A stretch of DNA of 64,000 bases from NCBI GenBank assembly GCA_022843465.1, contig JALHNO010000009.1:129637-193636 (forward strand), read 5' to 3'. Positions 35,301 through 43,839 of the stretch are shown here, piece by piece (positions within the stretch are counted from its first letter, which is position 1; each line of letters opens with the position of its first letter). The notes beneath the pieces were generated by a model. It worked only from the letters and a program-made list of their open reading frames with translations. It was not told where the DNA came from and made no database searches. Source of the stretch: Pseudomonadota bacterium (GTDB lineage: Bacteria; Pseudomonadota; Gammaproteobacteria; Xanthomonadales; Ahniellaceae). The translations under genes were made by a program, and so were the position numbers.

Positions 35301-35550
35301 CGAAGGAAAAGCTGCCGGCGATGCGGTGATCGAAGCCTGCGCGGTGCGGGCGCAGCCAATTGCGCTGACGGCATTGGCAGCAATGGCCGGCGCACTGTTC
35401 ATCCTCGATGATCCGATCTTCAACGGCCTGGCCATTGCGCTGATCTTTGGCATTCTGGTCAGCACCCTGTTGACACTGGTGGTGATACCGGTGCTCTACT
35501 TCGTCTATCTGCAACGCTTTCGCCGACCCGACCTTCAGGAGACCCGCTGA
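32299..35550 (+). CDS. RND-family inner-membrane efflux pump
   Basis: The protein has 1083 residues and 12 spans in the AcrB/HAE-1 plan, with two large periplasmic loops. PREEEPQIDVTMANVIVPFPG opens the first loop. The central spans contain GILVDDAIVVVENIHRHM, with the paired Asp residues of the proton relay, and the second half has IALAGIIVRNSILLVDFINQ. Heavy-metal (CusA) methionine motifs are not evident, so I place it with the drug or hydrophobe exporters. It is coupled by four-base overlap to its adaptor and by one base to the OsmC-like gene. The BigR-like repressor upstream suggests induction by sulfide or oxidants. Confidence 0.92.
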   Translation: MKATGGSAPLGLSGWLARTFQSNPLTPVLALAGLLLGLFAVLITPREEEPQIDVTMANVIVPFPGASVDDVENLVSYPLEQILSAIEGVKHVYSVSRPGSSLITVEFAVGVPRQDALVRLYNQVFSHTDWQTPGLGIGQAVVRPMGIDDVPVMSVTLWTDDAERSATQLAEVAHTLETEIKSIRGTRDVYTLGAPQRAVVVELDATRLAAYGLSADELATALASANAVLQAGDRVSTAGVRPLTAGQFLVDADEVSELVIAASNGSPVYLSDVAVVTAGADLASSYVWFGTPASRAGPRTGVAPAVTIAISKQPGVNAADITRAIAGRLDLLASSHIPEGVHVEITRDYGATANDKAQKLIQKLVFATMAVVLLVLFALGWREAIVVGSAVIITLALTLFASWAMGFTINRVSLFALIFSIGILVDDAIVVVENIHRHMQQGGKRLIDALPGAVDEVGSPTILATFTVIAALLPMAFVSGLMGPYMRPIPINASVGMLLSLAVALIVTPWLALKLLARHLESNTQAHGGSALGSRLARVFEKLLRPFLDPQRGQRRRRGLLVAILAALFLSAGLAAVNWVVLKMLPFDNKSEFQIVVDTPEGSTLEQTNAVLMEMAAELDSLPEVANFQGYAGTSAPVNFNGLVRQYYLRSGANVGDLQVNLVDKHLRGRKSHEIARAVRPRLAEIGARLGASVKVVEVPPGPPVRAPLVAEIYGPDRERVGVIADQLRAIFSTTAGIVDIDSSMESVASREQVIIDRQRASRLGVSQSSIVAALGLAVGGSDVSFLRDGRSRHAVPIRLRLPAGDQASRDQLLALKVRAANGQLVALSELVEFKELPWENQRHHRDLMPVVYVTGDEAGALDSPLYGMFSVVAKLREAVAAADDVPVEQYFFNPPDSTNEFAIKWDGEWQITFETFRDMGLAYSVGLLLIYLLLVAQFRGYMVPLIIMAPIPLTVIGVMPGHALLGAQFTATSMIGMIALAGIIVRNSILLVDFINQSIAEGKAAGDAVIEACAVRAQPIALTALAAMAGALFILDDPIFNGLAIALIFGILVSTLLTLVVIPVLYFVYLQRFRRPDLQETR

Positions 35551-36017
35551 TGAGTGAGCCATCGAGTTTCAGTGTCACCGTGCAGCAGGAATCCGACTAT
35601 GTTTTCCGTATCCAGTTCGACGAGACACAGATGCCGGATCTGCTGACCGACGAACCGGCGCCACTCGGCGGCGGCAGCGGCCCCAATCCCTCGCGCCTGC
35701 TGACCGCGGCGGTGGCCAATTGCATGAGTGCCAGCCTGCTGTTCGCGCTGCGCAAGTTCAAGAACGATCCCGGTCCGATCACCACGCGCGCCACCGCCAC
35801 CATGGGGCGCAGCGAGGCGGGACGGATGCGCGTCGAGCGTATCGATGCCGAGATCCAGCTCTCCGATCGCGCCGATCAGCACCAGCACCTCGAACGCATC
35901 CTGCAGCAGTTCGAGGCATTCTGCGTGGTCACCGAGAGCGTGCGCCACGGGGTTGATGTCGCGATTTCGGTGCGCGACCGTGATGGGGTGGTATTGCATG
36001 GCACTGCGCAGGGCTGA
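35550..36017 (+). CDS. OsmC/Ohr-family thiol peroxidase-like protein
   Basis: OsmC and Ohr proteins reduce organic hydroperoxides with a reactive cysteine pair. This 155-residue protein has the fold and both cysteines: Cys58 in AAVANCMSASLLFAL and Cys125 in FEAFCVVTESV. GGGSGPNPSRLL before the first Cys is typical of the family. The start overlaps the stop of the RND gene (TGATGA). Its place at the end of an operon under a thiol-sensing repressor suggests a response to reactive sulfur or peroxide. It is nearer to the YhfA-like branch than to classic Ohr, as judged by eye. Confidence 0.85.
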   Translation: MSEPSSFSVTVQQESDYVFRIQFDETQMPDLLTDEPAPLGGGSGPNPSRLLTAAVANCMSASLLFALRKFKNDPGPITTRATATMGRSEAGRMRVERIDAEIQLSDRADQHQHLERILQQFEAFCVVTESVRHGVDVAISVRDRDGVVLHGTAQG

Positions 36018-36032
36018 GCCGGAACCACCATC

Positions 36033-37163
36033 ATGGCTCGTCGCATCGTCATCTGCATCGATGGCACCAACAACTATCCCGGCGCCGGACTGACCAATAT
36101 CCAGCGTCTGGTGCGGATGCTGGGCGATGACGAGGATCAGCTGATCTACTACCAGCCGGGTGTTGGCACCATCGAGCCGGAATCGCTGAGCCTGCCGTGG
36201 TCACGCAGGCTGCTGAAGTTTGTCGATTCGGTATCCGCGATCATGCTGCAACGCCATGTGTGCTCGGCGTATCGGTTTCTGATGGCGCATTACCGGCGCG
36301 GCGATCAGCTGTATTTCTTCGGCTTCAGCCGCGGCGCCTATGCGGTGCGGGTATTGGCCGGCATGCTCAGCAAGGTCGGCCTGTTGCGCGACGGCTTCGA
36401 CGAGATGCTGCCGTTCGCCTGGCGCAGCTATGCCACACGCGGCAATCGCGATGCCGCACGCGAATTCCGCAATGCCTACTGCCATTACATCCGGAGCATC
36501 CGTTTTCTTGGCCTGTTCGACAGCGTCAGCGCGATCGGCTCACCCTGGCGCCCGCGCAGCTTCGAGCGCACGTTCCGCAATCTCAGTGTCGAAACCATCC
36601 GCCATGCGCTCGCGCTCGACGAGCGCCGCGCGATGTTCGTGCAGAACCTCTGGTTCGAGCAACCGCTCGCCGATGATCCGGATGATGAGGACATGCCCGG
36701 CAGCGATGTACGCCAGCTCTGGTTCCCCGGTGCCCATGCCGATATCGGCGGGGGCTACCCGGAAGCCGAAGCGGGACTGTCGCGGATCACGCTCGCCTGG
36801 ATGCGGCGCGAGGCCGAACAGGCTGGACTGTTGTTCCGACCCCAGGTCAGCGCGCGGATTCTGGATCCGGAGCGCAGGCTGGACGAGGTCGACCTGGCCA
36901 GTGTCAGCGCCCTGCACTGCGCCGCACCACAGCACGATGAACTGCGCGCACATCTTTACTGGCGCCTGCTGGAGTACCTGCCGATACCGCGCTGGTGGCG
37001 CGACAGCGAGGGAACCTGGCACCGCAGTTGGCGCCCGCAGCTGGGGGCGGCGCGCCGCCCCGCCGCCGGCGCACGCGTGCATGCCGCGACCTTGCTGCGG
37101 CAACAGGCAGCGCCCGGCTATCAGCCCGCCGCGCAACTGGATGGCCCGGTGTTCGAGGACTGA
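36033..37163 (+). CDS. DUF2235 alpha/beta hydrolase (Tle1-like lipase fold)
   Basis: The protein has 376 residues. It opens with RRIVICIDGTNNYPGAG, the DUF2235 start motif. The nucleophile elbow is FFGFSRGAYAVR (Ser in GXSXG), and the conserved FLGLFDSVSAIG and WFPGAHADIGGGYPE supply the Asp and His region. DUF2235 includes the type VI phospholipase effectors Tle1, but there are no VgrG, PAAR, Hcp or immunity genes here, and no signal peptide. It is more likely a housekeeping hydrolase of this family. It begins 15 bases after the OsmC-like gene and may be the last gene of that operon. Confidence 0.82.
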   Translation: MARRIVICIDGTNNYPGAGLTNIQRLVRMLGDDEDQLIYYQPGVGTIEPESLSLPWSRRLLKFVDSVSAIMLQRHVCSAYRFLMAHYRRGDQLYFFGFSRGAYAVRVLAGMLSKVGLLRDGFDEMLPFAWRSYATRGNRDAAREFRNAYCHYIRSIRFLGLFDSVSAIGSPWRPRSFERTFRNLSVETIRHALALDERRAMFVQNLWFEQPLADDPDDEDMPGSDVRQLWFPGAHADIGGGYPEAEAGLSRITLAWMRREAEQAGLLFRPQVSARILDPERRLDEVDLASVSALHCAAPQHDELRAHLYWRLLEYLPIPRWWRDSEGTWHRSWRPQLGAARRPAAGARVHAATLLRQQAAPGYQPAAQLDGPVFED

Positions 37164-37266
37164 TCACGCTGGCCGGCTGTCCGCGCTGCGCCAGACTGGC
37201 GCCGATTCGCGCCGAAGCGAGCGCGGGCAGTCGACCCGATCCGGCCACTGCCGATACGATGCGGCG

Positions 37267-38367
37267 ATGGAAGCTCCGTCAAACCCGATCCCGGCTGGAA
37301 ACATCGCACATCCCGGTGAGCGGATGTTCTGGCTGCTGCATGTCTCCGGCTGGCTGGCCTATGCCGCCTACAGCCTGCTGACCGCGCTCGGCCACGGCAA
37401 ACCGATCGGCTATTGGATCGTGGTCGCGGTGACGACCTCGGCGGGGTTTGTGGTTACCGCCTTGCTGCGCTACGTATTGCGCTATCTGATGCGCTTCCCG
37501 CTTCCGGTGTTTGTGGTCGGCTCGATCCTGCCCAACCTGATGTGTGCTCTGTTGATATCGCAGGCTTATGTGTTTGCGCTGCTGCAATGGGGATGCCAGG
37601 ACTGCCGGCCCGCAGGCGCACTCGGATACCTCGCCTACATGGGCAGCTTTACCTATGTCATCGTGACCTGGTCAGTGCTCTATTTCGGCATCAAGACCCA
37701 TCTGCAGTTGCAGTGGCAGACACGGGAATCGCTGCAGGCGCATGCAATGGCGCACCAGGCGCAACTGAAGATGCTGCGCTATCAGCTCAATCCGCATTTT
37801 CTGTTCAATACGCTCAATGCGATCTCCACCCTGATCCTGGACAAGGACGGCCAGACCGCCAACCGGATGGTGACCGGGCTTTCCGCCTTTCTGCGCTACT
37901 CGCTTGACGCCGACCCGGTGCAACGGGTGACACTGAAGCAGGAACTGGAGGCAATCCATCTCTATCTCGGCATCGAGAAGCTGCGCTTCGCCGATCGACT
38001 CCGGCTCTCCTCCGATATCGAACCCGGCGTCTATTCGGCGCAGCTGCCCAGTCTGCTGTTGCAACCGCTGATCGAGAACGCGATCAAGTACGCGGTCGCC
38101 AAGCGCGTGGAGGGTGGCAGCATCGAGATCATTGCCCGCCGCGACGGCGACATGCTGGAAATCATCGTGCGCGACGATGGCCCTGGCCTGCCCAACCCCG
38201 GGGTTGAGTTGCCGCAGGGCAATGGTGTCGGGCTGCGCAATACCCGTGATCGGCTGCGCGTTCTGTACGGCGACCGCCAGAGTTTCACCACGCGCAACCG
38301 CACGCCGCAGGGCGCAGAGATCGTGCTGCGCCTGCCCTATGAGCCTTCCGGCAGCCTGCGCGACTGA
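37267..38367 (+). CDS. LytS/AlgZ-type sensor histidine kinase
   Basis: The protein has 366 residues. Four to five membrane spans fill residues 20-150, with no separate periplasmic sensor domain. The His_kinase domain follows, with the phospho-acceptor box in MLRYQLNPHFLFNTLNAIS and the ATP-binding HATPase with PLIENAIKYAVAK (N box), VRDDGPGLPN (G1) and GNGVGLRNTRDRL (G2). This is the layout of the AlgZ/FimS and LytS families. The LytTR regulator gene starts 18 bases later, so they form a two-component pair. A Cys pair between spans (WGCQDCRPAG) could sense redox state, but this is inference. Confidence 0.9.
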   Translation: MEAPSNPIPAGNIAHPGERMFWLLHVSGWLAYAAYSLLTALGHGKPIGYWIVVAVTTSAGFVVTALLRYVLRYLMRFPLPVFVVGSILPNLMCALLISQAYVFALLQWGCQDCRPAGALGYLAYMGSFTYVIVTWSVLYFGIKTHLQLQWQTRESLQAHAMAHQAQLKMLRYQLNPHFLFNTLNAISTLILDKDGQTANRMVTGLSAFLRYSLDADPVQRVTLKQELEAIHLYLGIEKLRFADRLRLSSDIEPGVYSAQLPSLLLQPLIENAIKYAVAKRVEGGSIEIIARRDGDMLEIIVRDDGPGLPNPGVELPQGNGVGLRNTRDRLRVLYGDRQSFTTRNRTPQGAEIVLRLPYEPSGSLRD

Positions 38368-38385
38368 AGCGGCGAGGACACCGCA

Positions 38386-39192
38386 ATGAGCATCCGTACC
38401 CTGCTGGTCGATGATGAACCCCTGGCCCGCCGCGGTCTCGAACTGCGTCTGGCCGAGCACACCGATATCACCATCATCGGCCAGTGCGGCGATGGCGCGG
38501 CAGCACTCGGCGCGATTGCCGCACAGACGCCTGACCTGATGTTTCTGGATGTGCAGATGCCCGGGCTCGACGGCTTCGCGACCCTGCGCGCGATTCCTGC
38601 CGGCCAGATGCCGGTCGTGGTGTTCGTCACCGCCTATGACCACTATGCGATCCGCGCCTTCGAGGCCAGCGCGGTCGATTATCTGCTCAAGCCGATCGAG
38701 GACAGCCGTCTCGCGCAAGCCCTGCACCGCGTACGCGACGTCCTGCGCGAGCGCGAGGCGCAGACGCACTGCGCGCGCCTGCTGGGGCTGCTCGGCGAAC
38801 TCTCGGGGCGGCCCACGCTGACACTGGATGAGGCACTGGCCGGCGATCACAGCCTGCGGCTATCGCCGAAGGACGCCCGGCTGTCGATCAGGGACGGCAA
38901 CCAGACCATCCGCGTCGATCCGGCCAGCATCCGCTGGATCGATGCGGCAGGCGACTATATGTGCATCCACACCGAGGGCGAGACCCATGTATTGCGCGCG
39001 ACGATGCGCGAGCTCGAGGCCCAGCTGGACCCACGGCTGTTCCAGCGCGTGCATCGCTCGACCATCGTCAACATGTCACGCGTGAAATCGTTCCGCACGC
39101 ACATCAATGGCGAGTATTTCCTGGTCCTCGACTCCGGCAACCAGATCAAGCTCTCGCGGTCGTACAAGGACAAGGTCGCCTTGCTGCGTTGA
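38386..39192 (+). CDS. LytTR-family response regulator
   Basis: The protein has 268 residues; GAGG lies before the ATG. The receiver domain has the acidic pocket (LLVDDEPLARR), the phospho-acceptor Asp in LMFLDVQMPGLDG and the Lys in VDYLLKPIED. The C-terminal half is a LytTR DNA-binding domain (IRWIDAAGDYMCIHTEGE, FQRVHRSTIVNMSRVKSF). The partner kinase is directly upstream. The RND operon 175 bases downstream on the same strand is a possible target, as many AlgR/LytR-type regulators control neighbouring genes. Confidence 0.92.
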   Translation: MSIRTLLVDDEPLARRGLELRLAEHTDITIIGQCGDGAAALGAIAAQTPDLMFLDVQMPGLDGFATLRAIPAGQMPVVVFVTAYDHYAIRAFEASAVDYLLKPIEDSRLAQALHRVRDVLREREAQTHCARLLGLLGELSGRPTLTLDEALAGDHSLRLSPKDARLSIRDGNQTIRVDPASIRWIDAAGDYMCIHTEGETHVLRATMRELEAQLDPRLFQRVHRSTIVNMSRVKSFRTHINGEYFLVLDSGNQIKLSRSYKDKVALLR

Positions 39193-39367
39193 CTGACGCG
39201 GCATCGCGTCCGCGGCGCTCCGCTGGGTACGCGTCGCGCACGCTCTCCGTCGCTCGTCGCTCGTCGCTGTCACTTCGGCGCAAACGCGAGAACCTTCATG
39301 ACCACAGGCACGTCTGAGGTATCCGGAATCGGCGCATGGTGGCGCCGAACCGATCACGGAGCCTGCC

Positions 39368-42300
39368 ATGGACATCACCCGAGCCTCATTGAACAATCCG
39401 GCCGCCCTGGCCGCAGGCCTTGCCCTGGTCATGCTGTTTGGCATCCTGGCGATGTTCGAACTGCCGCTGCAGCTGTTCCCCGATATCGATCGGCCGCAGC
39501 TGTCGGTCCAGACCAACTGGCGTGCCGCCTCGCCGACCGAAATCGAGTCGCAAATTCTGGAACCCCAGGAAGAAGTGCTGCAGGGCCTTGCCGGGCTCGA
39601 GCAGATGGATGGTACTGCCAATGCCGGCGGCAGCTGGGTCAATCTGAGCTTTGCCGTCGGTACCGATATGCGTGCGGTGCTGGTCGATGTACTGGGTCGA
39701 CTCAATCGCCTGCCACCCTTGCCGGCGGATGCCGATCCGCCCGTCGTGCAACTGAGTGGCGAGGACGCCAATCAGAATCTGACCTGGTTCTTCGTGCAAT
39801 TGCTGCCTGGCACCGCCGGCACCATCGAAGACCACTTCCGCTTTGTTCAGGACACGGTCAAGCCGAGACTGGAAGCGATTTCCGGTGTCGCCCGCGTCGA
39901 GGTCAATGGCGCGATGGCCGAGGAACTCAGCATCGATCTGGACCTGGCGCGCGCTGCCGACCTGGGACTGGCATTGCCCGACATCGCCCGTGCTGCCGGG
40001 CGCGCCGATGATGTATCGGGCGGACTGATCGATGTCGGGCGGCGCCAGTACGCACTGCGTCTGGCCGGACGTTATCGTCCCGAAGAACTGGGCGATCTGA
40101 TTCTGGCCTGGCGCGATGGCAGTCCGGTCAGACTCGGCGATGTCGCCGACATCAGCGTCAAACGTCCGGCGCGCACTTTCGTCGGCTACCAGAATGGCAA
40201 TCCCGCGCTCGGCCTGCGGATCGTGCGCGAGAACTCGGCCAATGTGCTGGCGACCCTGGATGCCGTCAAGGCCGAAGTCGCCCTGCTGCGCAACGGGCCG
40301 CTGCAGGAGCGCGGGCTGGCGATCGAGCAGAGCTTTGATTCCGGACTCTTCATCAATCGCGCAATCAATCTTCTGTCAGGCAATCTGCTCGCCGGCATCC
40401 TGCTCTCGGTCGGCTGCCTGTGGTGGTTCCTGCGTGATCGTCGCGCCACCCTGCTGATCGCCAGCGCCATTCCGGTGTCCCTGCTCGCCACCTTCGTCGT
40501 GCTGGATCTGGCCGGCCGCAGCCTCAACGTGATCTCGCTGGCCGGTCTCGCCTTTGCCGTCGGCATGGTGATGGATGCCGCTATCGTGGTCGCCGAAAAC
40601 ATCGTGCGCCTGAAGGAAGCCGGCAAGCTACCGATGGAGGCGGCCTATCTGGGCACCCGCCAGGTCGTCGGCGCTCTCTTCGCCTCGACCTTGACCACGA
40701 TCGCGGTGTTCCTGCCGGTGGTATTCCTGAAAGACGTCGAGGGCCAGCTGTTTGGCGATCTTGCCATCACGGTGTCGATCGCGGTGGCGATCTCGCTGCT
40801 GATTGCAGTGACCCTGATGCCGGCCGCCGCAGGTGGCTGGTTGCGCGCAAAGCAGTTCGGCGCAGGTGGCTCGACGCACTGGCTGCGCATCACCGGCTGG
40901 ATCATGCGCAGCACGACAACGCGACGCCAGCAATTGAGCTGGATGCTCGGCCTGATTGCAGCCCCGATCCTGCTCTGCATGGTCCTGATGCCGAAGCTCG
41001 ACTACCTGCCGCCGGTCAAGCGCGCGGCCATCGATACCTGGTTCAATCTGCCGCCCGGTATGGGCCCCGAACAGGTCGACCGCGAGATTTTCTCGGTAGT
41101 GCGCGCGCGCATGGCGCCGTACATGCGTGGCGAAAAGCAGCCGCAGTTGAAGAACTGGTACATCCAGGCCTGGCCCGGGGGTGGCACACTCGGTGCCCGC
41201 GTGGTCGATGAGTCGCGCATCGCTGAACTCGAACAGATCATCCGCAACGAGATCGTGGTTGGCCTGCCGGACACCACCGCGTTCACCGCTGAAGGAGAAC
41301 TGTTCGGCGGCTTCGGCGGATCGGCAAGGGCGATCTTCATCCATCTGCAGTCGGGCGACAGCGAACGCCTCAATGACGCGGCACGTCAGGGCGCCGAACT
41401 GCTGCGCACGCGCTTCCCCGGCGCCAATGTGCAGACCTGGCCAACTGCAGACGGTCGCAGCACCGAGCTGCGCGTGCTGCCGGATGATCGTCGTCTTGCC
41501 GAGGCAGGCTGGACCCGCAATGAACTGGGCACGGTGATCCGTACGCTCGGCAATGGCAGCTGGCTCGGTGAATACTTCGATGGCGATCAGCGCATGGATG
41601 TGATCCTGCGCAGCAAACCCTGGAACGCTCCGGAGCAATTGGCCGCCCTGCCCCTGGTCACCGGCAATGGCAGCGTGCTGCCACTGAGCGAACTGGCAGC
41701 GCTGGAAACCGTGCTGACCGCGCCGCAACTGCGCCGCATCGATCGCCGCCGCACGGTGACGCTGACGCTCGATCCACCGCAGGCGCTATCGCTTGAGGAT
41801 GCGCTCGCCAGCGTCAATGGCGAGGTGCTGCCGCTGCTGCGCGGTGCCTTGCCGGCCGATGCCAGCGTGCAGGTGGGTGGCAGCGCCGACCAGCTGCAAC
41901 AGGTGATCGCGACAATGGGCAAGAATTTCGCGCTCGCCCTGCTGGTGCTGTTTCTGCTGATGGCAGCGATGTTCAAGTCGCTGCGTGACTCGGCCCTGGT
42001 GATGGCGACCCTGCCGCTTGCGGTGGCCGGTGGCGTGCTCGGCCTGCGCGCATTGGGACTCTTCAGCTTCCAGTCGCTCGATCTGTTGTCGATGATCGGC
42101 TTCGTGATGCTGCTCGGCATGGTCGTCAACAATGCCATCCTGCTGCTGGCACAGACGCGTGAGGGCCAGCGCACGGGCCTGACCGCCGATGCCGCAGTCG
42201 AACTGGCGCTGAGCCAGCGCCTGCGCCCGATCTTCATCGCCGCCCTGACCGGTGTCGTCGGCGCCCTGCCGATGGCGATCAATCCCGGACCTGGCGCGGT

Positions 42301-42469
42301 GATCTATCGCGGCCTCGCCGCGGTGACCGTCGGCGGCGTGGCGTTCTCCCTGGTGTTCACGGCGGTGCTGATTCCGGCCGCAGTGCGCTGGCTCGATCGC
42401 CGCAAGCACGCGCCCGCAGGCACGCAGGCGCTGGAACCACCACGCCAGCCGCTGCAGGCCGCGGCCTGA
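39368..42469 (+). CDS. RND-family inner-membrane efflux pump (second)
   Basis: The protein has 1033 residues, and GGAG precedes the ATG. The first span and FELPLQLFPDIDRPQLSVQT begin a typical HAE-1-like pump. Proton-relay residues are in FAVGMVMDAAIVVAENIVRL and the second half has MLLGMVVNNAILLLAQTREG. Only one Asp is obvious in the fourth span. It differs in sequence from the pump at 32299 and has the reverse gene order, pump first and adaptor after. Metal-specific residues are not evident. It is probably transcribed with the adaptor at 42547. Confidence 0.9.
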   Translation: MDITRASLNNPAALAAGLALVMLFGILAMFELPLQLFPDIDRPQLSVQTNWRAASPTEIESQILEPQEEVLQGLAGLEQMDGTANAGGSWVNLSFAVGTDMRAVLVDVLGRLNRLPPLPADADPPVVQLSGEDANQNLTWFFVQLLPGTAGTIEDHFRFVQDTVKPRLEAISGVARVEVNGAMAEELSIDLDLARAADLGLALPDIARAAGRADDVSGGLIDVGRRQYALRLAGRYRPEELGDLILAWRDGSPVRLGDVADISVKRPARTFVGYQNGNPALGLRIVRENSANVLATLDAVKAEVALLRNGPLQERGLAIEQSFDSGLFINRAINLLSGNLLAGILLSVGCLWWFLRDRRATLLIASAIPVSLLATFVVLDLAGRSLNVISLAGLAFAVGMVMDAAIVVAENIVRLKEAGKLPMEAAYLGTRQVVGALFASTLTTIAVFLPVVFLKDVEGQLFGDLAITVSIAVAISLLIAVTLMPAAAGGWLRAKQFGAGGSTHWLRITGWIMRSTTTRRQQLSWMLGLIAAPILLCMVLMPKLDYLPPVKRAAIDTWFNLPPGMGPEQVDREIFSVVRARMAPYMRGEKQPQLKNWYIQAWPGGGTLGARVVDESRIAELEQIIRNEIVVGLPDTTAFTAEGELFGGFGGSARAIFIHLQSGDSERLNDAARQGAELLRTRFPGANVQTWPTADGRSTELRVLPDDRRLAEAGWTRNELGTVIRTLGNGSWLGEYFDGDQRMDVILRSKPWNAPEQLAALPLVTGNGSVLPLSELAALETVLTAPQLRRIDRRRTVTLTLDPPQALSLEDALASVNGEVLPLLRGALPADASVQVGGSADQLQQVIATMGKNFALALLVLFLLMAAMFKSLRDSALVMATLPLAVAGGVLGLRALGLFSFQSLDLLSMIGFVMLLGMVVNNAILLLAQTREGQRTGLTADAAVELALSQRLRPIFIAALTGVVGALPMAINPGPGAVIYRGLAAVTVGGVAFSLVFTAVLIPAAVRWLDRRKHAPAGTQALEPPRQPLQAAA

Positions 42470-42546
42470 TCGACGCGACCGCGCCGCGCGCATCACGCAA
42501 GTTCTGCCTCCAACGATTGCCATGCAGTACACCAAGGAGCTCCAAC

Positions 42547-43641
42547 ATGAAACTCAACACAGCAAAGAGGCTGAGTCTGCTCGCCGCCGCGATCGCACTC
42601 GGGCTGACGTTCGTACTGCGCCCCTCCAGTGAGCTTGCGGCGCAACCCAGCACAGGCACGCCGGCAGCGCCCGCCGTGGTGGAAGTGGCTGCGGCACGAT
42701 CAAGCCTGATGGCACCGCTGCAATGGGTGCCTGGCACGGTGGCCAGTCGCCACGATGCCCGCGTCGCCAGCAGCGAGAGCGGGCGCGTGACCCATGTCGC
42801 GGAAGTCGGTACCCAGGTCAATCGCGGTGCTGTGCTCGCCCGCATCGACGACGAGGCACTGCGGCTTGCGCTGCGGCAGCTGGAAGCCGCCCTGCAGCAG
42901 AGCGAATCACGCCGCGCATTTGCCGAACGTCAGGCAGAACGGATGGAATCGGTGACCGCCCGCTCCAGCCTTGCTGAGGCACAACTCGATCAGATCCGCG
43001 CCGAGCGCGATGAGCGCCAGCAGCAAAGCGCGCAGGCGCGCGCCGCCGTGGCGGATGCAAAGCGCCGATTGCGCGAGGCGACCATCCGTGCACCATTCGC
43101 CGGCACCGTGGTCGAGCGTTTTGTGGAGGTCGGCGAGCATCTGGCGATTGGCGCTGGCGTCGTGCGACTGGTCGATACCGTCGACCTTGAAATCAGCGCC
43201 CGCGCCCCGGTCAGTCTGGGCCCGGCGCTGCAATCGGTGGCGACCGTGCAGGTCCGCGATGCCCGCGGAACCCGGGATGCTGAACTGCGCACCCTGGTCC
43301 CGGTCGGTGATATCCAGTCACGCCAACTCGAGGTGAGGATCTCGGTGCCGGACGCCGCGTTTCTGGTCGGCGCCGCCGTCGAAGTCGCTCTGCCGAGCAG
43401 TCTGCAGCGCGAAGTGATCTCGGTGCCGCGTGATGCGCTGGTCCTGCGCACCGAAGGCAGCTATGTATTTCGTATCGACGCCGAAGGCAAGGCAGAACGC
43501 CTCAGTGTCACCACCGGTCGTGCCGATGGCGATCTCGTCGAAGTCAGCGGCAGCGCACTGGCAAGTGGCGATCAGCTGGTCACCCGCGGTGCCGAGCGCC
43601 TGCAGGATGGCCAGAGCGTCGCGATCAACCCAGGCTCCTAG
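42547..43641 (+). CDS. RND efflux adaptor protein (second)
   Basis: The 364-residue protein starts at the ATG at 42547 with AGGAG upstream. A signal sequence or N-terminal anchor covers about 8-25. The lipoyl halves (ARVASSESGRVTHVAEVGTQ and TIRAPFAGTVVERFVEVGE) flank an Arg/Gln-rich coiled coil (about 100-180). A beta-barrel and a membrane-proximal domain follow (VPRDALVLRTEGSYVFRIDA). There is no lipobox cysteine, in contrast to the adaptor at 31226. It is 77 bases downstream of its pump gene. Confidence 0.88.
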   Translation: MKLNTAKRLSLLAAAIALGLTFVLRPSSELAAQPSTGTPAAPAVVEVAAARSSLMAPLQWVPGTVASRHDARVASSESGRVTHVAEVGTQVNRGAVLARIDDEALRLALRQLEAALQQSESRRAFAERQAERMESVTARSSLAEAQLDQIRAERDERQQQSAQARAAVADAKRRLREATIRAPFAGTVVERFVEVGEHLAIGAGVVRLVDTVDLEISARAPVSLGPALQSVATVQVRDARGTRDAELRTLVPVGDIQSRQLEVRISVPDAAFLVGAAVEVALPSSLQREVISVPRDALVLRTEGSYVFRIDAEGKAERLSVTTGRADGDLVEVSGSALASGDQLVTRGAERLQDGQSVAINPGS

Positions 43642-43839
43642 CCGGCACCAGCACACACCCGGTCGCGACACCCGTGCCGGGGCAGTCATTGCACAGGATG
43701 GCGATCACCGGACGCGGCCCATTGCAAGCAAGCCGGGCGCCGCCTGGTTGCCGCCTGAATGGATAGCCGGATTGACTGAAGCCGGGCGGGCGCGCGATTG
43801 TGTCCCGATGACACCAACAATGCGACTTGACCGGGCGGA

